Source: Daphnia pulex (lineage: Eukaryota > Arthropoda > Branchiopoda > Diplostraca > Daphniidae). From it: a DNA stretch of 64,000 nt. Positions 48,618-60,684 of this stretch are shown piece after piece; the first letter of the stretch is position 1, and each line of letters starts with the position of its first letter. Under the pieces are notes generated by a model. It saw only the letters and a list, made by a program, of their open reading frames with translations. It was not told the origin of the DNA and did not search any database. The translations under genes and the position numbers were made by a program. Where the stretch lies: the NCBI RefSeq assembly GCF_021134715.1, contig NC_060025.1:3286001-3350000 (forward strand), in the 5' to 3' direction.

Positions 48618-49556
48618 TCAAAAGGCTTTGGCGAACGGTTTCGATCCCGGGATGCCTCCTCGATTCCTCACTCTTCTGACGGCCTCTCTCAAGTGCTTGG
48701 GCTGAAGTGGACCGCTATCGCCCCATTGCTCCATGACGTCAAGAGCTGCGATAAGAAAAGATTGAAAATAAACTCCCACGCAAGTGACCATGCGTAAAAT
48801 TGCATCATTCCCCGTCACCCCGTGTACCTTCTTCGACTACTTCGCCGACGAAAACTTTGGCGATGCCAGCCATAGCGATGACCACGTTTTGAGATATTGA
48901 ACAGCCGGTAATGGTTTGCATCAACTAAAATCCACCAAGAACGAAAATACACATTATTATTCGAGTGAAATCGTAAGAGACGCGCTGCTGAATCTTACAC
49001 GCTTGATGGCCGCTTTCGGGAACGCTGATCGCCTGTACATTTCGTATCTGTCCAGCTGCTCTTCTGTGAAATTAGACACCAGCACTTGCATCTTTTCTCT
49101 TTCTTCTTCTTCAGCTTCTCTTTTCATTCGGAATTCAGCTCTTCTTTCTGCTTCTTTTTCACTTTCTTTTGATGGTGAAGAAACTGCTGGTGGTGGTGTA
49201 CTGACTGACACAGGGGATGACTTGGGCATTACAAACTCACCATCAGTTTTTTTGTCATCAGTAAATTTTTGTGACTTTTCTGGAGGCTCATTGGACTCAT
49301 CACCATGAGTTGGTGTGGAAAGCATCCTTGCAAGGGGATCCATTTCTCCATTTTCTTCGTCGTAATCTGTCTCTGATTCAGATACCTGTTTTCTCTTTTT
49401 TAAGTCTCTGTGTGAGTTGTTTTTGAAAGGAGATACTGAAGAATGTCTTGTAGATTGGCCTCCATCATCATCGTCATTCTCACTTGAATGAGTGATATTT
49501 ACATCACTCATTTCCCCATCCTCAGACATTGATCCAGTTGAAACATTCATGTCCAT
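48618..49556 (-). CDS. TAF11: Transcription initiation factor TFIID subunit 11 (3 exons)
   Basis: Exons are 48999-49556, 48828-48924 and 48618-48745, joining in phase 0 and phase 1 to give 260 residues. The N-terminal half is acidic, serine-rich and probably disordered. A charged helix of Glu/Arg/Lys residues at about 130-160 leads into the conserved TAFII28 histone-fold domain that fills the C-terminal 100 residues. Recognisable blocks include [20 protein letters not shown], then [14 protein letters not shown], and near the end [14 protein letters not shown]. In known systems TAF11 pairs with TAF13 through histone folds inside TFIID and contacts TBP/TFIIA at RNA polymerase II promoters. It is transcribed divergently from GTF2H1, with 355 bp between the start codons. 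Length and domain order are normal for the family. Confidence 0.97.
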
Positions 49557-49911
49557 TTTTCTAGAAATTATATTGAATTTACAAACTCTGGTTAATTCAA
49601 CTATTCAACTGCTTTTGTAAAAAAAAAAATTATTTTACAAAATTAAAATATTTACTTCAGAAGAGGCACTACACTTTTCTTTGTAACAAATATGAAATAT
49701 AATAATGTTTACTTTGTAACTTTGTAAATCCGACTGTCAGAACGAGTCAAAACAACGAATCTGTGATGCTCTTTAGCATCAGCTTTTTTATTCCGTTCCA
49801 AAGATAGAGTGTAAATGTTTTATGATAGGTGTCTCTGATTGTCTGATACTCGTTTATGGTTTCCTTTCCAGCAGACGAAAAAGTTATTTGCACATTGTAA
49901 TATTTTCGAGA
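49557..49911. promoter_or_regulatory. Shared divergent promoter of TAF11 and GTF2H1
   Basis: These 355 bp lie between two start codons on opposite strands, so both promoters and 5' untranslated regions must fit here. There is no TATA box at a sensible position. A perfect dyad, TGATGCT-CTTT-AGCATCA, lies at 49764-49781, roughly 210 bp from the TAF11 start and 130 bp from the GTF2H1 start. Homopolymer A/T runs occur near 49620. Confidence 0.7.
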
Positions 49912-52097
49912 ATGACTTCCTCATCATCAGAAAGCATACTTTTATTAGTTCCTCACGTTAAACTTAAGAAAAATGAGGGAGAACTATATTTGATGTCCGA
50001 ACGATTGGGGTGGATGGTTGGTAATAAAGACAGTTTCAATGTAACGCATAAATATTGTGATATAAAAAGTAAGTTATCTTTCTACTAGTTTTTCTCTGAA
50101 ATTTCCATCATGCTTCTTTTCTTTAGCTCAAAAGATTTCACCTGAAGGAAAGCCTAAAGTGCAGTTGCAAGTCTGCTTACATGATGGAAATGCCACAACT
50201 TTTCAGTTTGTTAATCCAGCAGGGCAAGCTGAACAGATGGCTGACCGAGACAAAGTGAAAGATCTGCTTCAACTAACCCTGCCTAAATTTAAGAGGATGA
50301 TTAACAAAGATCTTGAAGAAAAGAAACTTTTTCTGTCTGAAAATCCCCAATATCGGCAGCTATACATGGATCTTGTAAAATCAAATGTCATATCAGCTGA
50401 AGAATTTTGGGCTGACCATGCAACTCAGTTTATCAAACAACAACAAGATGCTAAAAATGCTGGTCAACAGGATGTCGGTATCTCAGCTTCATTCTTGGTA
50501 TGGTACTAACAAAAATAAGTTAGTCATGCACACATCCAACAGATTTCTTTCTTTTTTAGGCTGATATCAAACCTCAGATTACAGATGGCTGTAATGGTGG
50601 TGTCAGGTATCTTCTAACATCTGATGTAATGGCCAGCATATTCAGAACTTATCCATCAGTTAAACAAAAACATCTTAAATGTGTGCCAAACAAAATGACT
50701 GAAGAAGAATTTTGGAAAAAGTTTTTCTCTTCCCACTATCTGCATCGCGATAAAAACATAAATGATACTAAAGATTTGTTTACGGATTGCGGCAAGCAGG
50801 ATGAGCAAAGTATTTTAAATCGAAGATTGTGCTGCTATTAAGGTTCTAAAAAGATTTTTTTCATAGTCCTAAGACAAGATTTATCAACTGCCATCAAAGA
50901 TCCTCTCCTTGATCTAACTACCCTTAATGATGTTGTTGAAGAAGAATCCTCGTCAACTCCATCAAACTCCAAAATTAACAATATTGCCCATCAAAACATG
51001 ATCCGACGGTAACGTAGCTATCGTTTGTTGTAACGCAGAATTCAAAAAAATATGTACATTTGTGTTTGTTTGTATAGGTTTAATCAGCATTCCATTTTAG
51101 TATTAAAAGCATCGGAACAAGCACCTGGGGAACAAGCATTGGAGTCTTCTGTTCCCGAACCCGCTCCGTCAAAGAGGGTATGCAATTATAGTATTATTTG
51201 AATTTGGCGATATTAAGTTACTGTAACACAGATTCGGCTACAAGAAGCGATGTCGTATGAGGATTTGGAATCTAATGACACAGACCCTACCGTTCAATTG
51301 AATCTTTCACGTATTGAGAGATACTTAAATGGTCCTCCTACAACAGTGCAATCACAAACAGGTTGGTCCTTAGCTATTTACTTATCGGATCCGCTCTTTA
51401 ATGGACTCAATGAATTTTCCCTATTTATAAAATTTAGGGGTTAACGGAAATGGATCAACTGCTGCTCATTATGTTATTGATGCCAACGCCTTCAAATCTA
51501 TTCTAGGTCGATGGATGCGTGGAGGTGGAGAGAGATATAATCCGTTGGATGTGCTCAATTCCGCAACAGCAGTAAACGTCTTAGGTGAATTGTCTATCGG
51601 CGGAACACTTATGAGAGGCTCTCAACCAAATTCGGCGATTCGTAATAAAACTTACTTCTTATGTGACCTTGTGGAAAAAAATTTTTAATACTTTTTTTTT
51701 TTTACTCTTAAACAGATTTGACCAGTGAACTGCAAAAAGAGCTGAAAGAACTGTACGTCTCATTAAGTGAAATTCTTAAGCATTTTTGGGCTGCTTTCCC
51801 TCCGTCGTCGCCTGAACTCGTTCAAAAGACCAATCGCATGATTGATGCTCTACACAAATTTAATCAAGTGACGATATTTAAAAATTTTAATAGTCTGTGG
51901 ATATTTTATTTTAAATTTACTTTCCCTAACAGGCAAAGTTGGCCCCTTACGAACAGAAACTTATTCAGGCTAGCACGTCAAGTGAGGCAGAAAATATTCT
52001 GAAGCCCCTGAGATTCCAACTACAGGCAGCCATAAGGAAACATTCCCAATTATCTGAAAGGCGTCCTTTGCCAAGAGCAGCCGTATCTTCAATGTGA
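49912..52097 (+). CDS. GTF2H1: General transcription factor IIH subunit 1, p62 (9 exons)
   Basis: Exons are 49912-50068, 50127-50497, 50560-50809, 50867-51008, 51078-51177, 51232-51361, 51438-51641, 51716-51867 and 51933-52097. Phases agree throughout and give 556 residues, close to the usual size of about 550. The N-terminal PH-like domain covers about 1-100. Two BSD domains follow at about 105-155 (ending [11 protein letters not shown]) and 190-238 (with [15 protein letters not shown]). The C-terminal third includes [18 protein letters not shown] and a helical region containing [20 protein letters not shown]. Known role: core TFIIH subunit in promoter opening and nucleotide excision repair, contacting XPD, p44 and activators. 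The start was chosen because residues 1-52 match the family N-terminus. The exon 7/8 junction (donor after 51641) is the least certain; exon 2 ends at 50497, because the frame then reads [16 protein letters not shown] as in relatives. Confidence 0.97.
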
Positions 52098-52171
52098 ATC
52101 ATATCCATAGAAAAATTCAGGGTTATATTTCAGGCTATGGACGCACTGTGCGTACCTCAAATATAAATTGT

Positions 52172-52177
52172 ATTAAA
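52172..52177 (+). terminator. Candidate polyadenylation signal of GTF2H1
   Basis: ATTAAA, the commonest variant signal, lies 75 bases after the GTF2H1 stop codon and 6 bases before the end of the convergent MVD coding sequence. Cleavage downstream of it would fall inside MVD exon 7, so the two transcripts probably overlap in antisense. Confidence 0.45.
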
Positions 52178-52182
52178 CGATT

Positions 52183-53748
52183 CTAACCTGTTGGATCAAT
52201 ATTTTTGGGACCTTGACCAACATTACATACAATTGTATATTGCACTTGACCTTTTAAGGCCTTTTCCGGTACTAAACTTGCTACATCTTCCGTGGGATCT
52301 ACTAAATCGGGTACTTTTCCTCTAAAAAATTTATCATGGGGTGTGGATCCGAAAACAGAGTAGAATACAGAAGCGAAACGGCTTATTTCGCCTTGTTCCA
52401 GGAAAAGCACAGCATTTGGTCCAGCGTCGAAAGTATATGCCACCTGTAAGAAAGTATAATTCATCCACTTTCTAATAAACCTAACCTAAATAACTGTTTT
52501 TATTTTGATTACTTTAACACTTTGCCGGATTTGATTATAGCGATGCACGAGCTGAATAATAGCTTGTGATGTACTATTCATGTAAAAAAGAGGTGGGTAG
52601 GTATCCAGGCAAATTGCGTGAAACTGATTGCTGTCTTGCATTGTGATTTCAGCAAACTTGACAAAGTTTTTTTCGAGAATAGCCTACGATTTTACAATGA
52701 AGAATCCATATTAGACAACCTCATTTTAATGAGAAAAGTTAGAAGTAATAAAAAAGAGAAAAAGTAAATTACCATTTTCATATCTTCAATTCGATCTCGG
52801 ACGACATGTTTAACACGATGCTCTAACAGTTTACTTGTTTCAGCACTCCTCCTCATTCCTTCCGTGCTGCCAACAGACTTACTAGTGTTAGAGACCACAG
52901 CAACCAGACAACGTAACTCGGGCCAATGTTCCGCTTCAGCTATTGGTCTTGCTATGCAGGGTTGTGAGTCGTGAAACCATCGAACGAATCCACCAAACAG
53001 GGAACGGCAGGCAGAACCAGATCCTCGTCTGGCTAGAGCAGATAATTCGGATTGATGAGATTCTAGTTCGTATAGCTGAGCCAGTGTAAAGACTGAAATT
53101 TCGAATTTTATTAGTAATTAAATTTTAACCAGTTCATCACACTTAAAAATACCTAGGCAGGCATAGCCAGAAGCTGAGGATGCCAAACCAGCTTTAGTTG
53201 GAAAGTTGTTCTCAGAAACAATTGCCACCTTCCATGTAGATTTTTCAACAGTTGAAGCATGTTTACTTGAAGCAGCTAGTTTTCTAACTGATTTTAAGAG
53301 GATTTATTTCAGTTGAAAAATAATTTAGGAAATGAAGAAAAATTAATTGGTGGCTTTTAAATACCCTCAGAAAGGCAATTTTGAAATCGTACTCCATCTC
53401 CAGACCCTTGCTCATTGTTTAAAACAATACTATCTTGTGTAAATTCAGGGCTGATGGTGGCAGTGGTCTTAGTGAACATCTAAAGAAGGCATATACATGG
53501 TTGTACCAGAAGCTAAATCATTTACAGGAACGTATAAATAATTTAAATTACATAATCAGTATCCAAAGTAATTGAAATAGAGTCATTCAAGGGGATGATT
53601 TGTTCTTCATCACTTTTACCCCCTAATTGGCAGAAGAGAAAGTATTAGGACAGTATGCAAATTTCAATTATTATAAAAGCTTACAGTATTTGATTACAGC
53701 AATGTTTATTGGTGCAATGCAGGTACTTGATCTAATTTTGCAGTCCAT
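52183..53748 (-). CDS. MVD: Diphosphomevalonate decarboxylase (7 exons)
   Basis: Exons in transcript order are 53685-53748, 53552-53622, 53365-53479, 53153-53287, 52773-53092, 52513-52683 and 52183-52443. They join in frame to give 378 residues. This GHMP-kinase-fold enzyme converts mevalonate 5-diphosphate and ATP to isopentenyl diphosphate, CO2, ADP and phosphate, the last step of the cytosolic mevalonate pathway. Visible family blocks are NIAVIKYWGK (residues about 15-24), the ATP-binding [12 protein letters not shown] (113-124), [14 protein letters not shown] (150-162) and [10 protein letters not shown], with the expected catalytic Asp at 298. It is slightly shorter than the human enzyme at the C terminus. 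Arthropods do not make sterols, so the product probably feeds sesquiterpenoid hormones, ubiquinone, dolichol and prenylation (inference). It converges with GTF2H1, with 85 bp between stop codons. Confidence 0.97.
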
Positions 53749-54527
53749 GTCACACTTCAAACTTGGTTTTCTGAAACAATCTCTAAACAAGTTATATGTA
53801 AATAATTAACCAGATTGAAGCATATATTTTACCTATTAGTAGAGAAGTAACTAGCCTAATTTCTTCGTTCTTTCACGTGTGTTTCACAAATCCCACTAGA
53901 TAAAAAAAAGACTGGATTTTCTAGCTATTGTCCTTTACCGAACTTTCCCCAAGTCCACACTCTTTTACGTCCCTTACTCGTTTTACTAATTTACTGACGA
54001 AATGGATGTCAAATTGGAAATTAACTTGTTAGACCGGTCCTACTACAATTGTTGATAAACATTAAGAACTGCCATCTGCCGCATTGATTTACAAGCGTTG
54101 TAAGTAGCAACGCACTCGAGGCGCTTTAATGCCGCTTAAGATTTAAAAAAAACACGCGCAGAAAGTTTTTCAGCACTAACTTGTTTTAGATGCTTCCTAG
54201 TGAATACTGACTGGCTGTAATAAAATAAACCTTTTTATGTACTCGTTTCTTATGTTTAGATAAAATCCCGGGGCACAATCTCAAAAAAGAAAATACAGTC
54301 ATGCGAAAAGTCTTGGGTCGATCGGATGGTTGTTAAAAGTAAGAAAAATTTCCCGATGACTTTGATTGTATTGTTATGGTTAAGGTCAAAGGGTTAAACT
54401 GTGAAATTTCTAAAAATGGTCTCGACTAAAATGTAGCAATTAGAGATTGTATTGAATTAATTTTTACACGATGTATTTGATAAATTTGACAAAAACGCAG
54501 CCAGCTGGGGGAATTTAAAAGAGTAAA
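53749..54527. other. Region between MVD start and POLD3 stop
   Basis: These 779 bp must hold the MVD promoter and the POLD3 3' untranslated region, as both genes are on the minus strand. The 10-mer AGATGGCAGT occurs on the minus strand at 54068-54077, about 320 bp upstream of the MVD start codon, and again in the POLD3/LCMT1 promoter. No other gene was seen. Confidence 0.6.
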
Positions 54528-56124
54528 CTATTTGCGCGTAAAAAAACTTGTAATGGATTTTTGCTTCGTTTTGCCAGGAGGAGAGGGATGCTTTACTGAT
54601 GGCTTGGTTTCAATCTTAGGAATTTCTGCAGTTTTTTCTTTTGGTGTAGAATTTTCGTTTGCTTCATTTTCTTCGCAAGTCTCGTACTCTTTAGTTGTTA
54701 CTAGGTAAAATAAAAAGAAATTTCGCCAAAGTTAGAGCGTAGAAATGAAAATACATGAACAATGAACATACCAACATAACCATCCTTATCCATGAAAGTT
54801 TTTGCCACCAGTTTACGACTACGCTTATTGTTCTTGGGTTCAACAACCGTAGCATTTAGCACATCCTCATCATCTTCTGACATGGGAGCTGGCATCTGGG
54901 GTGGCACCTCAGGACTGGAAAGAATAACTTCTTCTTCCTCTATTAAAGTTGAAACAATGTATGAATGTGTTTATTTTCCGAACAACTACCGTACTGAATA
55001 AATAATTACCATCGCTGTTTGATTCAGAGTCTGAAATCTGTTGGATTCTTTTGCGTTGAGTCTTCCCGGATAACTTGGATTGTTTAGCCTTTTTCTGAGA
55101 TTTCTTTGCTTTAGCTTTAGTTTCATGCGACTTCAGGGGTTCTTCCGCCAGCTTGAATCGTTTAGTAGGTTTAACTTTTTCTGAATTGGTATCTTTATTC
55201 TCATTCTCACTCTCATCATCGCTCGACTGACGAATCAATCTTTTGTGTGTTACCGATTTTTTCGGTTCTTCATCAACCACCTTTTTCTCTGCTGGCTCTT
55301 TGACTGGATTAACCCTTCCAATAGCCTGCTGAGTAGCAAAAAATGCTGCAATAGCTGGTTTTCCACCTTTTGTTGCAGGTAATTTGCTGGATGTCTTTTC
55401 CTTAGCTGTTGCTTTTCCCTGTGTTGTGTGATCAGCAACTTCTGTCTTTAAAGACGTAGAATCCAAACTTGTTTCTTCTTTCTTTAAAGTGGACGGAGGA
55501 GGCTTCACTGGTTCAGGATTCTTCTGCACTTCAGTGACATTACTGCTAGCTAACTCTGCAGGAGACTTCAATTTTGCTGCTGGACATTGGATGGCAGCTT
55601 GGCCAGAACACTGTTGAATACTTTTCTTTATTTCTGTGATGTTGCTATTGTACAGCACACCAAATTTTTCTAATTTCCCTTTTTGTATGCTGTAAATATG
55701 AAGTGAAATAATCTTCTCAAATTTAGACTTGGCTTCTTCAAGGTTGATGTCCCTGACCAGGAGAAATTTCAGATTTTTACCAATATATCCTCCCAAGCTA
55801 TAAACAACCTGGTACGATGAATCCTGCACCTTTTTCTTCAAATTATCAACATATTTCCCTAATACACTGGGAAATGTAAGCATTGGTAAGTGACACAAAA
55901 TGTACAAATAAGATCTAATCTTTATCTTACGTCTTGGCCAAGTTCACATGGATACCACAAGTTTGACTGAGAAATTCATAGGTAACCTGGAAAGAAAAAA
56001 AACACCCAAATAAGCACTTTACATGATTCACAAGTTAATTTATCACACGTACAATCCTATTTTCGTCGTTGATGAGTTGTTCTACATTTTCGAGCATATT
56101 GTTCATCTCGGAGGAGTCTGCCAT
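54528..56124 (-). CDS. POLD3: DNA polymerase delta subunit 3, p66 (5 exons)
   Basis: Exons in transcript order are 56053-56124, 55931-55986, 55010-55866, 54772-54939 and 54528-54700, joining to 441 residues. Residues 1 to about 140 match the N-terminal winged-helix domain that binds the POLD2 subunit, including ENRIVTYEFLSQTCGIHVN and ISLHIYSIQKGKLE. A long Lys/Ser/Glu-rich disordered middle follows, with basic clusters. Near the C terminus is the conserved block TFMDKDGYVVTTKEYE. The protein ends in a PCNA-binding PIP box, QKSITSFF at 431-438, three residues before the stop. Known role: accessory subunit of the lagging-strand replicase, also part of polymerase zeta. Exon 3 was started at 55866 because this keeps the frame as AKT/VLGKYVDN; an upstream AG near 55915 would not. 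It shares a divergent promoter with LCMT1. Confidence 0.95.
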
Positions 56125-56658
56125 TTTTGTTTGTTATTTTCCCGCCGTCAATTCCTTTATTTGCACTTCTTGAGAGTTGCCATTTAAAAAAAAACAGCAT
56201 ACAAATTTATTTGATTTATATGAAAATAAATACCACTCTGAATACTATGAAAAAAGAATAAAATAAGTTCTTTTTAGTCGAATATTTTATGTTAGAATGA
56301 ATGGCATTAAAAAATCGCGATCAGATCGTGAATCGAATTTAAGTGTTTACACCGTCACTCCCGCTAAAAGATGGCAGTGCTGTCCCCCCAGTGCTGTCAA
56401 TGTGTTTTGTTATGAATTTGTCATGAATTTGTCATCGGCTACTTAAAGTTTATAATTTATAGTCGATTAGTTCGTAGTTTTAATACGATATTTCAGACAA
56501 GGAAAGATTGGTTACGTTTCTCAATTCTTCACACCTAAAATCTTTAGTCATTTGGAAATCCTCGAAACTCGAAAAGTCACATATTCCATCTAAAACTCCC
56601 AGCGTCTGTTGGAATACGCGATTGAATTTGATTTAGTCCCGCATGATTCATTCCTTCC
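56125..56658. promoter_or_regulatory. Shared divergent promoter of POLD3 and LCMT1
   Basis: These 534 bp lie between opposite start codons. There is no clear TATA box. Visible elements are an AAGATGGC core (a YY1/Pho-type motif) at 56368-56375, extended to AGATGGCAGT; a directly repeated 10-mer CAGTGCTGTC at 56375-56384 and 56389-56398; and a tandem 11-mer ATGAATTTGTC at 56412-56422 and 56423-56433. The cluster sits mid-way between the genes. Confidence 0.65.
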
Positions 56659-57885
<1,227 letters not shown>

Positions 57886-57936
57886 AAATGTAAAAAGAAA
57901 AAAAAACAAACAACCGTGCTATTATAAAGTTATTCA

Positions 57937-57942
57937 AATAAA
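57937..57942 (+). terminator. Polyadenylation signal of LCMT1
   Basis: AATAAA lies 52 bases after the LCMT1 stop codon, in an A/T-rich 3' flank. Confidence 0.65.
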
Positions 57943-58760
57943 AGTGATCCTGTATACATCGGCAGAAAGATAACAGAATAAACGTTTAACTCCACTAACT
58001 GCGTTTGTAGTTTTCTACTCGTGATAAATTCAACGTGACGCATTTTTCCTACATTTGATTTGGCCATTCATAATGTTTCCCAAGGTTTTTTTCTTCTTTA
58101 TCACTGCGAGGCGTGTCATCGTCAGTGTCTCAGCGACGATAAAACATAAAAGGCCTTGGTAATCAGATTACCGCTAAGTCTTCACCTTTAATGCTCCGTA
58201 TGTAATGAATGCAGGGGACCAGCTATGGCTAGAGATAGAGAGAGTATGTAGAATTGTAGCTATGCCGCCTATGCGCAGGTGTTGTTTGTTGGTTTTGTGA
58301 GGTTTCTTCCCGGTCCCCCCTAGTGCGTCGAAACTTATCAGGCAACGCTGTTGATAAAACATAAATTTCTTATTGAAATCTATCATGGCGTTCGAGATAG
58401 ATTGACGTGAGGTTTAATCGAAATGTGCAGTTAAATAGTTGAATTAAAAGAGACGTCTGTGCAATATTTGTACGAGGACTCGGATATTGAATTTGGCCTC
58501 CGATTTTGGCGAGTGTGTGTGACGTAACAACAGAGCTACACCGTTATGAGGCATAGTTTGTCTGCTCGCGATAACCTTACTGATCGTGAGTAGGAAAACA
58601 TCGAGATAAAAGTGAACTTTGACAGTTTTAAACTGTTTAGTGTTGTGTTGTCTGGAGGCCTAATAAGGACTGGAGAGATTTTGGCTGTCCCGTACATCAA
58701 AGCTGGGTGACCTTGCCTCATGCTGGTCTGCAAGCAGTTGGCTCGTCAAACCAGTCAAGA

Positions 58761-58790
58761 ATGTTCTCGTCAATGGATCATTACAAAGAG
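58761..58790 (+). CDS. Candidate alternative first coding exon A (partial gene)
   Basis: An ATG opens ten codons reading MFSSMDHYKE and ending exactly at a strong donor, GAG/GTAAATGAG, in phase 0. The preceding 300 bp has the character of a 5' untranslated region. No partner exon is visible in the window, so neither the gene nor its product can be named. Confidence 0.35.
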
Positions 58791-60633
58791 GTAAATGAGA
58801 ATCTCGATATTCCATCTGACATTTATTCCAGGTCCCAACGTCAAGAGAGATCTTGTGATGTCTGCTGGCACTCGCACAGCAGTAATGGCTGCACAATTCA
58901 GATGGCAAGCCAGACATGTTATTATTGTATCGTGTTCAAGTCTGCTGGGGTTTTTTTTTCCCCCTGTCATTCACGACCTACGGGTCACGCGACTCTGCCA
59001 GTTGTGTTTTTCGTCAATCGGGCGGATGTTGAGCCAACCCGTTCATCCCCCCCCCACCCTCTATCTCTTCACAAAACCCCTTTTGTGTCATGCTTATTAA
59101 CAAATGGAAAAGAAAGAGGGGGGTGCTGGAACAAATCAGGCGGCAGGTGGCCTTCATCACGAACGTGGGAAACACACAAGAAAATCATAAAAGAAGGACT
59201 TGAGCCATTGAATTCCCGACAGAGAAAACTCCAAAAAACAACAAACAGTGTGGGATTATTCTCACAACTCGAGTTTTACCCCAATAGTTTGGGCCATTTC
59301 CTCTTGATTTTTTCGAGTTTTTAATCACCCGTAGATTATTTATTTCGAGTGTTATCGAGTAGAGAGACAGCCGACAACACAAAAAAAAGTGTCGCATTTT
59401 TGTGCGTGTGTGTGTTTAGATGGCGCTCGTGCGGAAATGCGAGATGCGTCTGCGTGACAAAAATAAAAATAAAAAAGGGGGCGACCGCGTTCATCATCTA
59501 AAATTCCCGTGTTATGGTTTTTCAAGTTCTTTCTGGTTTTGTTTGATATTGTTCGTTTCAGTCGCTAGGTGTCCCCCCCTCCCGTTGGAATAAAACAAAC
59601 ACACACACAAAAACACAAACCAAAACAAATATTTAAAAAAAGAAGAAAGAAAAGAAGAAAATAAAAACGAGATCCGTCACCCTTCGGCTGTGCTGGCCCC
59701 TCTCTGCCTGTGTAAAATGACAGGAATGTCCGTGAGACTTGTGGGCCCCCTAAAGGATTTTGGAATCATTCAGCGTGAAGCTTTTCTCAAACATGAAATT
59801 ATATCGTGAAGCACAAGGGAACCGAGCGTCGTCGTCTACATGCGTTAGAGGTGGAAAGAAGAAAAGTTAACCCAAAAGAAGCGAAACTTGTTTTTCGAGA
59901 TTGAGCCCCCTGGACATTTTGGCCATTTTATGATGTTAAAACGGGCGCCGTTTGCCTCTTTATATAGACGACACTCGAAAATCGCCGAGGAACTCTCAAG
60001 TTCGATTATTTATCGGGATTTTCAGGTTCAGGCTGCTCGAATTGCTGGCCATTTGGTGGCTGAGCTTGGAATTGTTAGAGAGAGAATCCCGCCGGCTGTC
60101 TCGTACCTTTTTTTTTCCTTCTTTTTTCTCTTGTGTGGTTACTGCAATCACAATAAAGAGTCGACCACCTGGCGTCTCGGACAGACAGGAGTCAATGCCT
60201 CGCTGCCTCTTTTTCCATCCTCATCCGTGGGCCAGGCCAGTCGCTTGGATGAATTCCATCCAGTCGGACTTGTCCGAATTCTAGTCGTCCTCCTTCCGTT
60301 TCGGTGTGAAATTGCACCAAGGCTTTTCTCTCTCTCTCTCCCTCCGCCACGATACGGTTGTCATGGCAGCGTGATAATAATATAGCAGCAAAGCCTTTAG
60401 CTTCAATGTCGTCGTCGCTGTGATTCGCCCGGAATCCCGTCATCGTCGTCTAATTTTTTGTTTTGGTTGTTCTCTTCTCTCTCCGTCTGACCTGACCGTG
60501 TCGACCCGAGTCGCCGTGATTGTGTTTGAGAGCCAACCGGTTTCTCTTTTTGAGGTTATTGCCGAGTGCGCGTGTGTCTCTCTGTGTGCCTCTGTGTGTG
60601 TGTGTGTTTGTTGTTGTCAACCCTGGAACAGAC

Positions 60634-60684
60634 ATGGATTCCCGTCTCCTGTATTACGAGGATTACAATCGATCCCGCTCAGAG
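60634..60684 (+). CDS. Candidate alternative first coding exon B (partial gene)
   Basis: An ATG opens seventeen codons, MDSRLLYYEDYNRSRSE, ending at a donor GAG/GTGAGA in phase 0, the same phase and last codon as exon A 1.8 kb upstream. Upstream is a GT-rich, stop-containing leader. An AG just before the start (ACAG/ACATGG) may be an acceptor. The product is unknown. Confidence 0.35.

Noticed and set aside
50461..50480. Alternative GTF2H1 exon 2 donor at GTCG/GTATCTC
   Set aside because: Using it would drop the conserved GISASFL block; the donor after 50497 keeps the family sequence and phase.
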